A stretch of 64,000 bases of DNA from CAZDIO01 sp964505555 (GTDB lineage: Bacteria; Bdellovibrionota_C; UBA2361; SZUA-149; CAZDIO01). The notes under the pieces were generated by a model. It saw nothing but the letters and a program-made list of their open reading frames with translations. It had not been told where the DNA came from and ran no database searches. The stretch spans positions 1 to 64,000 of the forward strand of contig CAZDIO010000130.1 in NCBI GenBank assembly GCA_964505555.1, in the 5' to 3' direction. Positions 17,225-25,802 of the stretch are shown piece by piece. Each line of letters begins with the position of its first letter. The stretch's first letter is position 1. Both the position numbers and the translations under genes were made by a program.

Positions 17225-17818
17225 TCAAAGTCGTTTTAATTTTGTAAGCTGTTTCTTTGACATCGAACCCCACGGTTTTTGGACTGCATATAAACCGTCA
17301 TTCATGAGCGCAAGACTTTCTTGGACATTTTCAAAGCGGGGGTGTTTCTTCGCTATTTTTTTTGCAAAACGAAAAGCTTCCTCTGTTTTTCCAAGTGCGC
17401 TTAAGCAATATATCTTTGTGTCATACATCAAATCAAGAAACATCTCATCATCTTCTGAAGGTAAATATCGCTCCGCTTTCTTAATGACAGCAAGAGAATC
17501 TCGCCAATTGCCGTGAATCATCAAGATAATTGCTATTTTATAAAATACCCGAGCATCGGTAGGATGAAGTTTTCGAAGCGCATCAAGTTCACGAATTACT
17601 AAATCCCATTTTTTTAAATTACTCAGGAGCGATACTTTCAGAAGTTGGAACTCTCTTGCATATGCGCCCATCGTCTGGAGGGATCGATCCACCTGCGTCA
17701 GGGCGCGGCGATTTGATCCCTGACTACTTTTTAGAGTTGCCCACGCTAACGACTCCATCAAGTTATAGGAAGGAGGAGTGCGGCCGGATTCAAGTAAGGT
17801 ATCAAGTTGCGTTTCCAA
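17225..17818 (-). CDS. Tetratricopeptide-repeat protein
   Basis: 197 residues with no signal peptide, made of helical hairpins that read as four or five TPR units, for example DLVIRELDALRKLHPTDARV, FYKIAIILMIHGNWRDSLAV and CLSALGKTEEAFRFAKKIAK. It starts at TTG, with GAGGAG six bases upstream as Shine-Dalgarno. The C-terminus is basic (KKQLTKLKRL). It lies between a flippase gene and murI on one strand, so it could serve cell-envelope assembly as a scaffold, but the partner is unknown. Predicted cytoplasmic. Confidence 0.75.
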   Translation of the reverse strand: METQLDTLLESGRTPPSYNLMESLAWATLKSSQGSNRRALTQVDRSLQTMGAYAREFQLLKVSLLSNLKKWDLVIRELDALRKLHPTDARVFYKIAIILMIHGNWRDSLAVIKKAERYLPSEDDEMFLDLMYDTKIYCLSALGKTEEAFRFAKKIAKKHPRFENVQESLALMNDGLYAVQKPWGSMSKKQLTKLKRL

Positions 17819-17900
17819 AAGAGGCTCCTCATCGAAAAAATTTTAAGATCACCAATTCTGTTATAACGAAGGTGGAAAGAGAGAGCAAGCAAAGAAAGCT

Positions 17901-19388
17901 CTAAGAAGCGAATTTTTGTTCGGTGATACCTAAAGAAAAAAGGAAAGAAAAGATCTCTTTTCCGCATAATAACCACACCGTTCCTCCATAGAGGAGAGCA
18001 CCAAGGAGAACTTTTATAAAGAACAAAGTAATCGAAGAGAGATAAGGAAACTGAGCTAAAACGACAGTTCCTAGTGTCATCAATACAATACCGAAAGTAG
18101 CAGGAAAAAGCTTTCTTAAATACTCACCAACAGAGATAGAAACAGCGTGTTTTAAAAAAAGTAAAACAATAAAAGAAAGTAAGGGAAGAAACAGGAGAAG
18201 TGCTCCGTAGATTCCATAGAGACCAAACTCTTTTGCCAAAAAGAAAAAAACTGGTGGGAGAAAGAGTGCGCCAAGAAGGTTAGTATAAAGCTCATACTTG
18301 GGTTTTCCAATAGCAAGAAATAACGGTGCAGTATTATTTGTAGCGGCTCTTAAGACTCCGATAACCGCCATGATCTGCAGGGGAACGATCAAACCTTGCC
18401 ATTGTTTTCCAAGAAAAAGAGGAACCCCTTCTCCAGAAACGATTCCAAAACCAGCGATAATTGGGAAGGTAATCAGCGAAAACGCTGAAACTGTTTGCAG
18501 AAAGGCAACTTTAAGTTCCGCTGGATCTGACTGAAGTCGACTGTAGTACGGCACAAGTACCGGTCTGAGGATGGAATTAAGTTTCGAAAGAGGGAGATCT
18601 ATTAAGTAAAAGGCCATCGCATAAAATCCAAGAACTTCTGTGCCCAAAAGTTTTCCAACGACAATATTATCGCTCGTAGAATAGATAATCCAAAAAATAG
18701 TGGCTAAAGTTGCAGGAACTCCAAAAGAGATCGCTCGCTTGATTACCGATCTGTCCAAGAGGAGAGATTTCGGAAATGGTTTTATTTTTAAATACCAGAG
18801 AGTTTGAATGAGATCGCGGTAGATAAACCCTAGTACCAACGCCCAGTATCCAAAGCCAGCAATCGCAAGGAAGAGTTGCAAACATCCTCGAGATAATCCA
18901 ATAACAAAATTAAGAATTGCAATCTGTTTAAATTGAAGCTCACGTTTTAAAAGACCTTCGGGAACCAGAGCGGCGCTTCGCACAAAAAGCATCAGAGAGA
19001 TAAGCACAAAGGGGAGGGTTACTTCTGGTTTTTTATAAAATTCCGCCACAAACGGAGCACCGGCGACTGCAATCAATGACACAATTCCGCCAAGAAAAAG
19101 ACCAAAGGTAAACACCCCATGAATCTCAGATTCTGTTAAGGATTTTTCCTGAATTAAGAAGGTAACAAGGTTAAGACTTGATATCAGCGCCAAGTATGGG
19201 AGAAAAGTTTCCGCCAATGACATCAGCCCATAGTCTTGAGGAGTGAGGTAGCGAACGGTAAGAAGAGTCAGTACGATAGATACCCCTTGGAGAAGAAAGG
19301 TTGCTGCTCCAAGTGCATAAACGCCACGTTTTGCTTGAGCTTTAATGTTTGCTAAGGGAGGGGAGTCTTTGTTGACGCTATAGTTCAT
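17901..19388 (-). CDS. Polysaccharide flippase (Wzx/MOP superfamily)
   Basis: 495 residues with about 12-14 predicted membrane helices. The N-terminus GVYALGAATFLLQGVSIVLTLLTVRYLTPQDYGLMSLAETF is characteristic of the PST branch of the MOP superfamily (WzxC-type), which moves lipid-linked oligosaccharide units across the inner membrane. Divergent from a GT39-type glycosyltransferase gene starting 104 bp away, and first of a probable operon with the TPR gene (82-bp gap) and murI. The substrate is not deducible. A second flippase is encoded at 57872-59185 beside the pseudaminic acid genes, so the two may serve different glycans. Confidence 0.88.
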   Translation of the reverse strand: MNYSVNKDSPPLANIKAQAKRGVYALGAATFLLQGVSIVLTLLTVRYLTPQDYGLMSLAETFLPYLALISSLNLVTFLIQEKSLTESEIHGVFTFGLFLGGIVSLIAVAGAPFVAEFYKKPEVTLPFVLISLMLFVRSAALVPEGLLKRELQFKQIAILNFVIGLSRGCLQLFLAIAGFGYWALVLGFIYRDLIQTLWYLKIKPFPKSLLLDRSVIKRAISFGVPATLATIFWIIYSTSDNIVVGKLLGTEVLGFYAMAFYLIDLPLSKLNSILRPVLVPYYSRLQSDPAELKVAFLQTVSAFSLITFPIIAGFGIVSGEGVPLFLGKQWQGLIVPLQIMAVIGVLRAATNNTAPLFLAIGKPKYELYTNLLGALFLPPVFFFLAKEFGLYGIYGALLLFLPLLSFIVLLFLKHAVSISVGEYLRKLFPATFGIVLMTLGTVVLAQFPYLSSITLFFIKVLLGALLYGGTVWLLCGKEIFSFLFSLGITEQKFAS

Positions 19389-19491
19389 AGCAGATCTATG
19401 ATAAAACGATAACGCAAAGTCAAGAATAGAAAAAAGAACAGAGAAAAAAATAGAGAAAAAGCAGAAATCATAGAACTTTGCTAACCTCCTT

Positions 19492-20991
19492 ATGTGCTCT
19501 CAAACGAACTCCAAGACAAACTCCCATAGCACTGAGGTAAATAGTACTCAGGTAAATAGCACTCGGGTGATCTTTGCCCTCTGTCTTCTTAGCTGTATTT
19601 TACGTTTGATAAACCTGAGCTCTCGAAGTCTTTGGCTTGATGAGTATACAAGCTTTGATATTGCAGGGAAATCTTTAAGAGCAATAATAAGTGGCTCTGG
19701 TTTTGATAATCACACCCCCCCAGGATACTATTTAATACTTCACTTTTGGATCTCCCTGGTTGGTCACACAGAGGCAGGGCTTCGCTCATTATCTCTCGTT
19801 TTTGATCTTCTTAATGTCGCTCTTATTGTCTCTCTCTTTTCACGTCTCTTTTCACGGGAGGTAGGAATCGGAACAGGCATTTTCTATGCATGTTCGTCTT
19901 ACGCGATTTACTATGCCCAAGAGGGAAGAATGTACACCCTCCTTCTCTGTCTTGTACTCCTTACGGGAAGACTCGGGGTTGATTTTATCGATGAGGAAAC
20001 GGGAATAGGAAAAAAGGTTGCTCTGATTATCATTGGAACATTGGGAATGTATACCCATTATTACTATGCGCTCTCACTTATTGCGATAACGTTAGGAGTG
20101 ACCTTTTCAATCGTTGATAAAAAACGACTGCTCCACTGGTATGCATTGGTGGGAGTTGTAGCTGTCTTGTTTCTTCCCTGGCTTCAGGTGGTCTACACTC
20201 TTTTAGGCAGTGGGGGGCAGCCATTTCGTAAATTTGTATTTTCGGTTCTTCCCTACACGGTCTTTCGATTTGTTGCTGGATATGGAGTCATGCCGCTTCA
20301 GTTTCAAGATAAAGAAAAGATCTTTTTAACCATTGAAGAAAACATCATCTCACTGATACTCTATGGAGGAGCATTTCTTTTTGCGGGGGTGTTCGGAATA
20401 CGAGAATTAAAGCGTCGATATCCTTCTTATTTTTGGTTTTATCTTTCATCTCTTTTGATTCCCCCTCTCTGTGCACTGCTTATTAGCTTAAAAGCACCAC
20501 TGTTAAGCGAGCGGTACTTAATTGTTATCTTTCCATTTTGTCTTTGCTTGTTTAGTGTTTTTTTCTGTTTTTCAAGAGGAAGGATCGCTTCTTTTGGGAA
20601 AGGTCTTGTCACGATACTCTTTGGGTACTCGTTGTTTATGCATTATGCCAATGAAAACTTTGGAAACACGCAGTGGCGAGAGGCGGCACAATTTTTAAAG
20701 GAGAAGGCTCCTCCCGGAAGTGTGGTCATTGTAAATCCTGGCTACTCAGTGGGGGTTCTTAAATATTACAGTGGTAATGTGCTCGAGATTCTTCCGATGG
20801 AGCCAGAGTTAGTAGAGATTTCAAATCTTAAAAAAGATCTCTCTACTTTATATCTTTTGGAACTTGATTCCGCACCGGTGCGGGTAAATGAGGTTTGGAA
20901 AAAAGAAGATGTGCAGATCGTACAGGAGATTGCCTATCCTCTGGAGAGTGGAATTCAGATCTTTCGGGTGACGAGAAAACATGCAAGTTAA
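19492..20991 (+). CDS. GT39-like membrane glycosyltransferase (ArnT/PMT type)
   Basis: 499 residues, polytopic, with about 11 helices. The first periplasmic loop has SSRSLWLDEYTSFDIAG, where the Asp-Glu pair is the catalytic hallmark of GT-C enzymes using polyprenyl-phosphate sugars. HTPPGYYLILHFWISLVG follows, typical of PF13231. A soluble C-terminal domain follows the last helix. The N-terminal 25 residues are odd: three tandem 15-bp units at 19528-19572 encode STEVN/STQVN/STRVI, so the true start may be GTG 19567, since no Shine-Dalgarno precedes ATG 19492. The 3' end overlaps the convergent GT2 gene by 4 bp. Acceptor unknown. Confidence 0.82.
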   Translation: MCSQTNSKTNSHSTEVNSTQVNSTRVIFALCLLSCILRLINLSSRSLWLDEYTSFDIAGKSLRAIISGSGFDNHTPPGYYLILHFWISLVGHTEAGLRSLSLVFDLLNVALIVSLFSRLFSREVGIGTGIFYACSSYAIYYAQEGRMYTLLLCLVLLTGRLGVDFIDEETGIGKKVALIIIGTLGMYTHYYYALSLIAITLGVTFSIVDKKRLLHWYALVGVVAVLFLPWLQVVYTLLGSGGQPFRKFVFSVLPYTVFRFVAGYGVMPLQFQDKEKIFLTIEENIISLILYGGAFLFAGVFGIRELKRRYPSYFWFYLSSLLIPPLCALLISLKAPLLSERYLIVIFPFCLCLFSVFFCFSRGRIASFGKGLVTILFGYSLFMHYANENFGNTQWREAAQFLKEKAPPGSVVIVNPGYSVGVLKYYSGNVLEILPMEPELVEISNLKKDLSTLYLLELDSAPVRVNEVWKKEDVQIVQEIAYPLESGIQIFRVTRKHAS

Positions 20992-21953
20992 CGAGCTGCT
21001 TTGTTATTATGGTAGAAACTTCGTTTGCAAAGAATAAGAAAGAGCGAGATCGATCGTCCTAAATAATAAAGGTAGTAGAGAAGCATTAACTGTACACCGG
21101 AAAAGACGCTACGAATCTGCTCTCGTCGTGCGGTACAGACCGTTCCTATTAACAAAAGAAAAACTCCAAGCGTTCCTAAGAAAAACAAGCTTTGATGTCT
21201 ATTTGTTAGCAGTTGAAAAACTCCGATAAGTTGGAGAAACGATAAAAAGAGAAACACGAAAGTCCCAATAAGTGGTTTATCTCTCCATTGAAGATGAAAG
21301 GATCCAAACGCTCCTAATCCGTGCCAGATCTCTCGTTTAAGAAATGCCATTAACGTTTTTGGGTTTCCAAGATGAACCACTTCAATACTATTATCAGAGA
21401 TAATCTTTGTTACCTCTTTTGCGCGCATACAAAATTCAGAATCCTCTCCGGTATGAAGCTTTTCATTAAATCCCCCCAGAGCATGAAAGATCGCTTTGGG
21501 AACGATAAGATTTCCTGAGTTTATATACGATACCTCTTCTCGAGAGGGGGGGAGCCTTGGATACCAAACTTTTTCAATCCATGATGCTTGAGGAGGAAGA
21601 ACTACTTTAGAACCGGTAATACAGGGCTCGATGTTTAAAGAGGAAACAGAGGCATTCAACCAATTAGAATCAGCGACACAATCACCATCAATAAAACAAA
21701 GAATATCGCCCTTTCCTTTTTCTGAACCAAAGTTTCTCACCGCAGCCACTGTCTTGTGGGGGCAGAGAAAGACCTGAGGAACAAGGCTCTGAGCTAACGA
21801 AATAGTTTGATCGGTAGAGCCGTTATCAACAACAATCACCTCATAGCGGTCTTTTGGATAATTTTGCTCAAGGAGTGCTTGTAAGCAATGAGAAATGTAT
21901 CGCTCTTCGTTGAAGGTCGGTACAATAACGGAGATAAATGGGGATTCTAGCAT
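20988..21953 (-). CDS. GT2 family glycosyltransferase, membrane-attached
   Basis: 321 residues. A GT-A domain covers about residues 1-220: ISVIVPTFNEERYISHCLQALLEQ, VIVVDNGSTDQT, and FIDGDC as the metal-binding DxD-type motif, then SEFCMRAKE. Three C-terminal hydrophobic segments (about residues 245-310) would anchor it in the inner membrane facing the cytoplasm. It probably builds a lipid-linked or surface glycan; donor and acceptor are unknown. Convergent with the GT39-like gene (4-bp overlap of stops); a CACAGAG inverted repeat lies just upstream of its start. Confidence 0.87.
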   Translation of the reverse strand: MLESPFISVIVPTFNEERYISHCLQALLEQNYPKDRYEVIVVDNGSTDQTISLAQSLVPQVFLCPHKTVAAVRNFGSEKGKGDILCFIDGDCVADSNWLNASVSSLNIEPCITGSKVVLPPQASWIEKVWYPRLPPSREEVSYINSGNLIVPKAIFHALGGFNEKLHTGEDSEFCMRAKEVTKIISDNSIEVVHLGNPKTLMAFLKREIWHGLGAFGSFHLQWRDKPLIGTFVFLFLSFLQLIGVFQLLTNRHQSLFFLGTLGVFLLLIGTVCTARREQIRSVFSGVQLMLLYYLYYLGRSISLFLILCKRSFYHNNKAAR

Positions 21954-21969
21954 ATGATAGAGGATTGTT

Positions 21970-22056
21970 GAGCACAGAGTTTCACAGAGTTACACAGAGT
22001 ATAAGAAAATTAAAAAAACTTAAACTCTGTGTGACTCTGTGAAACTCTGTGTTCAA
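21970..22056. repeat. Inverted repeat of CACAGAG units
   Basis: Arms of about 33 bp at 21970-22002 and 22024-22056 are nearly perfect inverted copies, each with three spaced CACAGAG (or ACAGAGT) units. An A-rich spacer of about 20 bp separates them. It lies between the stop of the beta-helix gene and the start of the GT2 gene, both on the minus strand. It shares the CACAGAG core but not the ACGGC flank of the repeat at 13435-13578. It would form a strong hairpin in RNA. Confidence 0.88.
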
Positions 22057-22096
22057 TCATCATAAACCGTTATTTTCGTAAGCTTAACGAGGATAC

Positions 22097-23731
22097 TTAA
22101 TTTCCAGACCATCCATAGCTCTGACACTGGCTTGCTCGTGCAATATTAGAACTATCGAGCCCAGGGTCAACAACGACGGAACTGCCGTCAAGACCTAAGC
22201 CTTGCCAGGTAGAGAATGACATTACACTTCCTAAGGAGCCATAGGCGCCACCATTGGCTGCAAATACTGCCCACTTAGGAGTAGTGTTTCGATTATACCA
22301 ACAATTATTTGAAAAACTTAGTTTTGACATTGTTGCATTGTAGAGAGAATCAGTTCCGTAAGGACTTATCGTAACGATCCCTGATTCATTATTATACGAT
22401 CCCGTATCGATGATAACGTTTTTTCTAAATGTAACATTTCCAGTGGATCCCCACTGAACGGTTGGTTCATAGTTGAGTCCAGGTCCATCAACGATCGTGT
22501 TAAACTCCACAATATTATCTCTAATCTGTGTATCTCCTCCAAAGTCTTCAAATGATATCGCATCGCTATTCATAAACAGATTATGATGGATCCGGGTATT
22601 AAAGGTTCCAGAACCTACGGAATAGAGCGCGCAATTTCTAAATGTATTGTTATCTACTTCAAACACTGAGCCCGAAACAGTGGCGGTATGTTTGTAATTG
22701 ATACACCCTCCGGTTTTTGCCGCGGTAATTGGAGGCGTTTGAAAAATTACGTTATGATGAAGGCGAATGTGTCCACCGCCACCAAAAAGAACGATATTTC
22801 TACTGTTTTGAGTTTTCTGTCCCCCTGTGTCGGCATTTACATGATCGTAGTTATCGTGAATAAGATTATGGTGGGCATCAACGTTTACCGTACTTAAAAA
22901 ATACAATCCGGCAACGTTGTCGTTATCGACCCCATCAATATCATGAATCCAAGTATTCTTAAGTTCAATATTATTGCTTTCAGCAAAGTAGACACCACTT
23001 CCATATGCACCCATTACCTCAAAACCATCAATGACGAAATTGCTAGACTGGAGGAGTTCTAGAGCGGTTTGGCGAATGTTTGGCCAAAGCACTGCTTGAG
23101 CTCCTGGGTAGCTCTTTAAGGTAATTGGAGCAGAAGGGGTACCGTTCACACCTCGAAAAAACAACGCCCTTTTTTTGTTAGAATAGGAGTGATTCTCACG
23201 ATACTTGCCAGACATAAAGTAAACAACATCACCTGCTTGAAGTTGAACCCATCCCGGAGGTTTTGAGTCGGTAGAGACAATTTTTAAGTATGTCTTCCAA
23301 GGAGCATTAAACGTTCCTGGATTACTATCTGAGCCAGTGTTTGCAGAGATATAAAAACAACGAGTTCCTTCACAGAGTGGGGTGCATGAACATGGAGAAA
23401 AATTTCCAGATCCAAGGCAGGTTTTTGTTCCAGCTCCACAACTTGCTGAACATGCAACAGAGACTTCAGGATAAATAGCACGGTTGTTGTCGTCACAATC
23501 AAGACCTACTCCAAATCCATCCCGATCCTTATCGGAAGTAGGGCAGGCGAGATCAGACCCGCTACAATCTTGGTCAATACCATCACCACACACCTCCGCG
23601 CTTGGAGCGCACCCACTTGGACCCACATCAAGAATAATCGGCGGTGGTGGAACTTGCCCAATAGCTAAATCTGTTGAGACTATTCCGGCAAAAAGAAACG
23701 AGAAAAAAACAAGAACAGTTAATCGTTTCAC
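22097..23731 (-). CDS. Secreted right-handed beta-helix protein with MopE-type metal-binding motif
   Basis: About 544 residues from GTG 23731, chosen because AAAGGAG stands nine bases upstream and the product then starts with a clean signal peptide (VKRLTVLVFFSFLFAGIVSTDLAIG); a GTG at 23767 is an in-frame alternative. After the signal comes a Cys-rich calcium-type motif, DGIDQDCSG then DKDRDGFGVGLDCDDN, as in the MopE/PF11617 family, then CSASCGAGTKTC. From about residue 120 to the end a parallel beta-helix is built from coils such as IELKNTWIHDIDGVDN and NNTFRNCALYSVGSG. Likely an exported carbohydrate-binding or polysaccharide-lyase-like protein; catalytic residues were not identified. Confidence 0.85.
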   Translation of the reverse strand: MKRLTVLVFFSFLFAGIVSTDLAIGQVPPPPIILDVGPSGCAPSAEVCGDGIDQDCSGSDLACPTSDKDRDGFGVGLDCDDNNRAIYPEVSVACSASCGAGTKTCLGSGNFSPCSCTPLCEGTRCFYISANTGSDSNPGTFNAPWKTYLKIVSTDSKPPGWVQLQAGDVVYFMSGKYRENHSYSNKKRALFFRGVNGTPSAPITLKSYPGAQAVLWPNIRQTALELLQSSNFVIDGFEVMGAYGSGVYFAESNNIELKNTWIHDIDGVDNDNVAGLYFLSTVNVDAHHNLIHDNYDHVNADTGGQKTQNSRNIVLFGGGGHIRLHHNVIFQTPPITAAKTGGCINYKHTATVSGSVFEVDNNTFRNCALYSVGSGTFNTRIHHNLFMNSDAISFEDFGGDTQIRDNIVEFNTIVDGPGLNYEPTVQWGSTGNVTFRKNVIIDTGSYNNESGIVTISPYGTDSLYNATMSKLSFSNNCWYNRNTTPKWAVFAANGGAYGSLGSVMSFSTWQGLGLDGSSVVVDPGLDSSNIARASQCQSYGWSGN

Positions 23732-24030
23732 AAATACAAACTCCTTTCGGTGTTGGTAGGTCTCCACACAATAAAACTGATAAAAATTTCTAACCCTTCA
23801 CAGCTCATCTTGGGAGGGGAGATAATTACACCTCCACTGCACTTTCGGTTCCTTTAGGGTCTGACTTAATAAAGCCAGACAAAATTTCTTTTCTAAGACA
23901 TAATAATGAGAGAAAGCTAAACAATTCGCTATAAAATGTTCCCCTAAAGAGAGATTTTTTGCCATGTGCATTAAAGCACGAGTTTCTCTTGCCTTGCACA
24001 CTTATTTTTGATATCCTTTTCGGAATCAAA
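23732..24030. other. Intergenic region between the divergent beta-helix and pyr genes
   Basis: About 300 bp with no supported gene. Two short minus-strand reading frames here lack ribosome sites and recognisable sequence. It contains a small imperfect hairpin at 23860-23881 (GTCTG/CAGAC) and weak promoter-like hexamers, for example TTGCCT at 23989 and TATCCT at 24012 with 17-bp spacing, which would start transcription just before the PyrR loop. I see nothing else. Confidence 0.5.
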
Positions 24031-24068
24031 TTCCCTTTTAACCGAGTCCAGTGAGGCTCGAAAAGGAA
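24031..24068 (+). promoter_or_regulatory. PyrR-binding RNA loop in the pyr operon leader
   Basis: The RNA would fold into a lower stem (24031-24039 with 24061-24068, one bulged C), a 5' internal bulge AAC, an upper stem CGAGUC/GGCUCG (24043-24048 with 24055-24060) and the hexaloop CAGUGA. The top region AGUCCAGUGAGGCU fits the PyrR recognition consensus ARUCCNGNGAGGYU known from Bacillus. It lies about 160 nt upstream of pyrR itself. Upstream CCTTTTCG (24015-24022) is perfectly complementary to CGAAAAGG (24059-24066) and could form a competing structure. No strong U-tailed terminator is visible between the loop and pyrR, so the regulatory output (attenuation or translation) is open. Confidence 0.8.
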
Positions 24069-24227
24069 CTAACCTGTGCAAACATTCATCATTCTTCCGT
24101 CACCTTCCTCTCGATTTACACAAATAAATTCAAAGAATGCTTTTTTTAGCAAAACCCTTTTAGCTAAGATGCTAAACATATCTAGAATTCGTTTAAAAAG
24201 TTACAAAGTCAATTGAGAGAGGTAGAT

Positions 24228-24824
24228 GTGGAATCAATGAAAAAAGAGGATAAACCTAACACATCAAAGCGGGTAAAGATTCTTGATGCGGATCAGATTA
24301 AACGCTCTGTTACAAGAATTGCCCATGAAATCCTTGAGAGAAATGGAGGAGCAAGGAGTATCTCAGTCGTTGGGATAAGAACCAGGGGGGAGCAACTTGC
24401 AAAACGAATTCAAAATGAAATCACACAGATTGAAGGATTAGAGGTCCCTCTCGGTGTTGTTGATATCACGCTCTATCGAGACGATCTTTCCCACATTGCT
24501 GAGCAACCTTTGGTGCGAGGAACAAGTCTCCCATTTGATGTGGATAAGCTCCACATTATTCTTGTTGATGACGTTCTTTTTACTGGGCGCACCGTGCGTG
24601 CGGCGTTAGATGCCATTATTGATTTTGGTCGTCCTAAAAGCGTTCAGCTTGCGGTGCTTTGTGATCGTGGGCATCGGGAGCTTCCCATTCGCCCAGATTA
24701 TGTTGGAAAAAGCTTTCCCTCTGCAAAGAATGAATTAGTTGAAGTAATGCTTACTGAAAAAGATGGAGAGGATGGTGTCTATCTGGTCTCACGAGGAAAG
24801 CAAGGAGAGAAGGAACGTTCATAA
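24228..24824 (+). CDS. pyrR: Pyrimidine operon regulator PyrR / uracil phosphoribosyltransferase
   Basis: About 198 residues. Binds pyr leader RNA when UMP is high, and often has uracil phosphoribosyltransferase activity. The phosphoribosyltransferase fold is clear: ILDADQIKRSVTRIAHEILERN, VVGIRTRGEQLAKRI, DITLYRDDLS, and the PRPP loop ILVDDVLFTGRTVRAALDA. GTG 24228 is placed 5 bases after GAGAGAGG; ATG 24237 and TTG 24213 are in-frame alternatives. It is first in pyrR-pyrB-pyrC-carA-carB, abutting pyrB. The PyrR-type RNA loop upstream supports a true regulatory role rather than only the enzymatic one. Confidence 0.95.
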   Translation: MESMKKEDKPNTSKRVKILDADQIKRSVTRIAHEILERNGGARSISVVGIRTRGEQLAKRIQNEITQIEGLEVPLGVVDITLYRDDLSHIAEQPLVRGTSLPFDVDKLHIILVDDVLFTGRTVRAALDAIIDFGRPKSVQLAVLCDRGHRELPIRPDYVGKSFPSAKNELVEVMLTEKDGEDGVYLVSRGKQGEKERS

Positions 24825-25802
24825 ATGACGACAATTGGTCCACATCTTCTCAGTGTAGCGGAACTTGACCGGGACAAAATTAATTTCATTCTTCAGACTG
24901 CCGAGCAATTTGTGGAGGTGAGCGAGCGGTCCGTAAAAAAGGTTCCCACGCTTCGCGGAAAAACCGTGGTGAATTTATTCTTAGAACCATCAACGCGAAC
25001 ACGAACAAGTTTTGAGATTGCAGCAAAACGACTCAGCGCTGACTCGGTTAATATCTCCGCAAAAGAAAGTAGTGTTACCAAAGGTGAAACCCTTATTGAT
25101 ACTGCTTTAACGATTCAGGCCATGGCACCAGATGTTGTGGTGGTGAGACACCCAGCGAGTGGGGCTCCACATCTGATAGCAAAATGGCTTACCAATTCTG
25201 CCGTAGTCAATGCTGGAGATGGGCTCCATGAACATCCAACACAGGCTCTTCTTGATGCTTTAACAATACGACAAGCGCTCGGCCGCCTAGATAATCTCAC
25301 GGTGTGTTTTGTGGGAGATGTGCTTCGAAGTAGAGTGGCAAGATCTAATATTAATCTTCACCGACTTTTTGGAAACACCATACGGGTTGTTGCTCCGCCA
25401 ACACTTGCCGTTCGGGAGTTTCGCGATCTTGGAGCAGAGGTGTTTTATGATTTAGAGCCCGCGCTAGAGGGTGCTGATGTCGTGATGTCATTGCGGATGA
25501 AGTTTGAATATCAAAAAGATCTTTACGTTCCAAACCTTGATGAATACTCACGGCGATACTGTATTACTGAAGCGAAGTTGTCACGATATGCTCCAAATTC
25601 GATCGTTCTTGCTCCGGGCCCATTTTATCGGGGAGTTGAGTTAACCTCGGAGGTGGTGGATGGTAAAAGATCGCAAATTGCAAAGCAGGTAACAAACGGT
25701 GTTGCAGTAAGGATGGCGGTATTGTTTTTGCTTTCTCAGGGATTAAATGCTCGAATTTTTCAAAATTGTGAAGATGCTTCTATCTCATCGGGGGCGTTAT
25801 GA
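24825..25802 (+). CDS. pyrB: Aspartate carbamoyltransferase catalytic subunit
   Basis: Joins carbamoyl phosphate and aspartate in the second step of UMP synthesis; cytoplasmic. 325 residues. The carbamoyl-phosphate loop STRTR is at 56-60 (LEPSTRTRTSFE), followed by the K84-region loop SAKESSVTKGET, VVRHPASGAP and DGLHEHPTQALLD. The aspartate-binding RMKFE/R region and APGPFYRGVE are in the C-terminal half. There is no pyrI regulatory subunit, and none is expected beside pyrR-type control. The ATG follows the pyrR stop directly and its own stop overlaps pyrC by 4 bp. Confidence 0.97.
   Translation: MTTIGPHLLSVAELDRDKINFILQTAEQFVEVSERSVKKVPTLRGKTVVNLFLEPSTRTRTSFEIAAKRLSADSVNISAKESSVTKGETLIDTALTIQAMAPDVVVVRHPASGAPHLIAKWLTNSAVVNAGDGLHEHPTQALLDALTIRQALGRLDNLTVCFVGDVLRSRVARSNINLHRLFGNTIRVVAPPTLAVREFRDLGAEVFYDLEPALEGADVVMSLRMKFEYQKDLYVPNLDEYSRRYCITEAKLSRYAPNSIVLAPGPFYRGVELTSEVVDGKRSQIAKQVTNGVAVRMAVLFLLSQGLNARIFQNCEDASISSGAL

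Noticed and set aside
23860..23881. Imperfect hairpin GTCTG/CAGAC in the beta-helix/pyrR intergenic region as a terminator
   Set aside because: It has an A-C mismatch and only a mixed AAAATTTCTTTT tail; both flanking genes point away from it.
24159..24176. Hairpin TTTAGC/GCTAAA between the PyrR loop and pyrR, considered as the attenuator terminator
   Set aside because: Stem is A/T-rich and short, and no U-tract follows (CATATCTAGAA), so it cannot be called a terminator.
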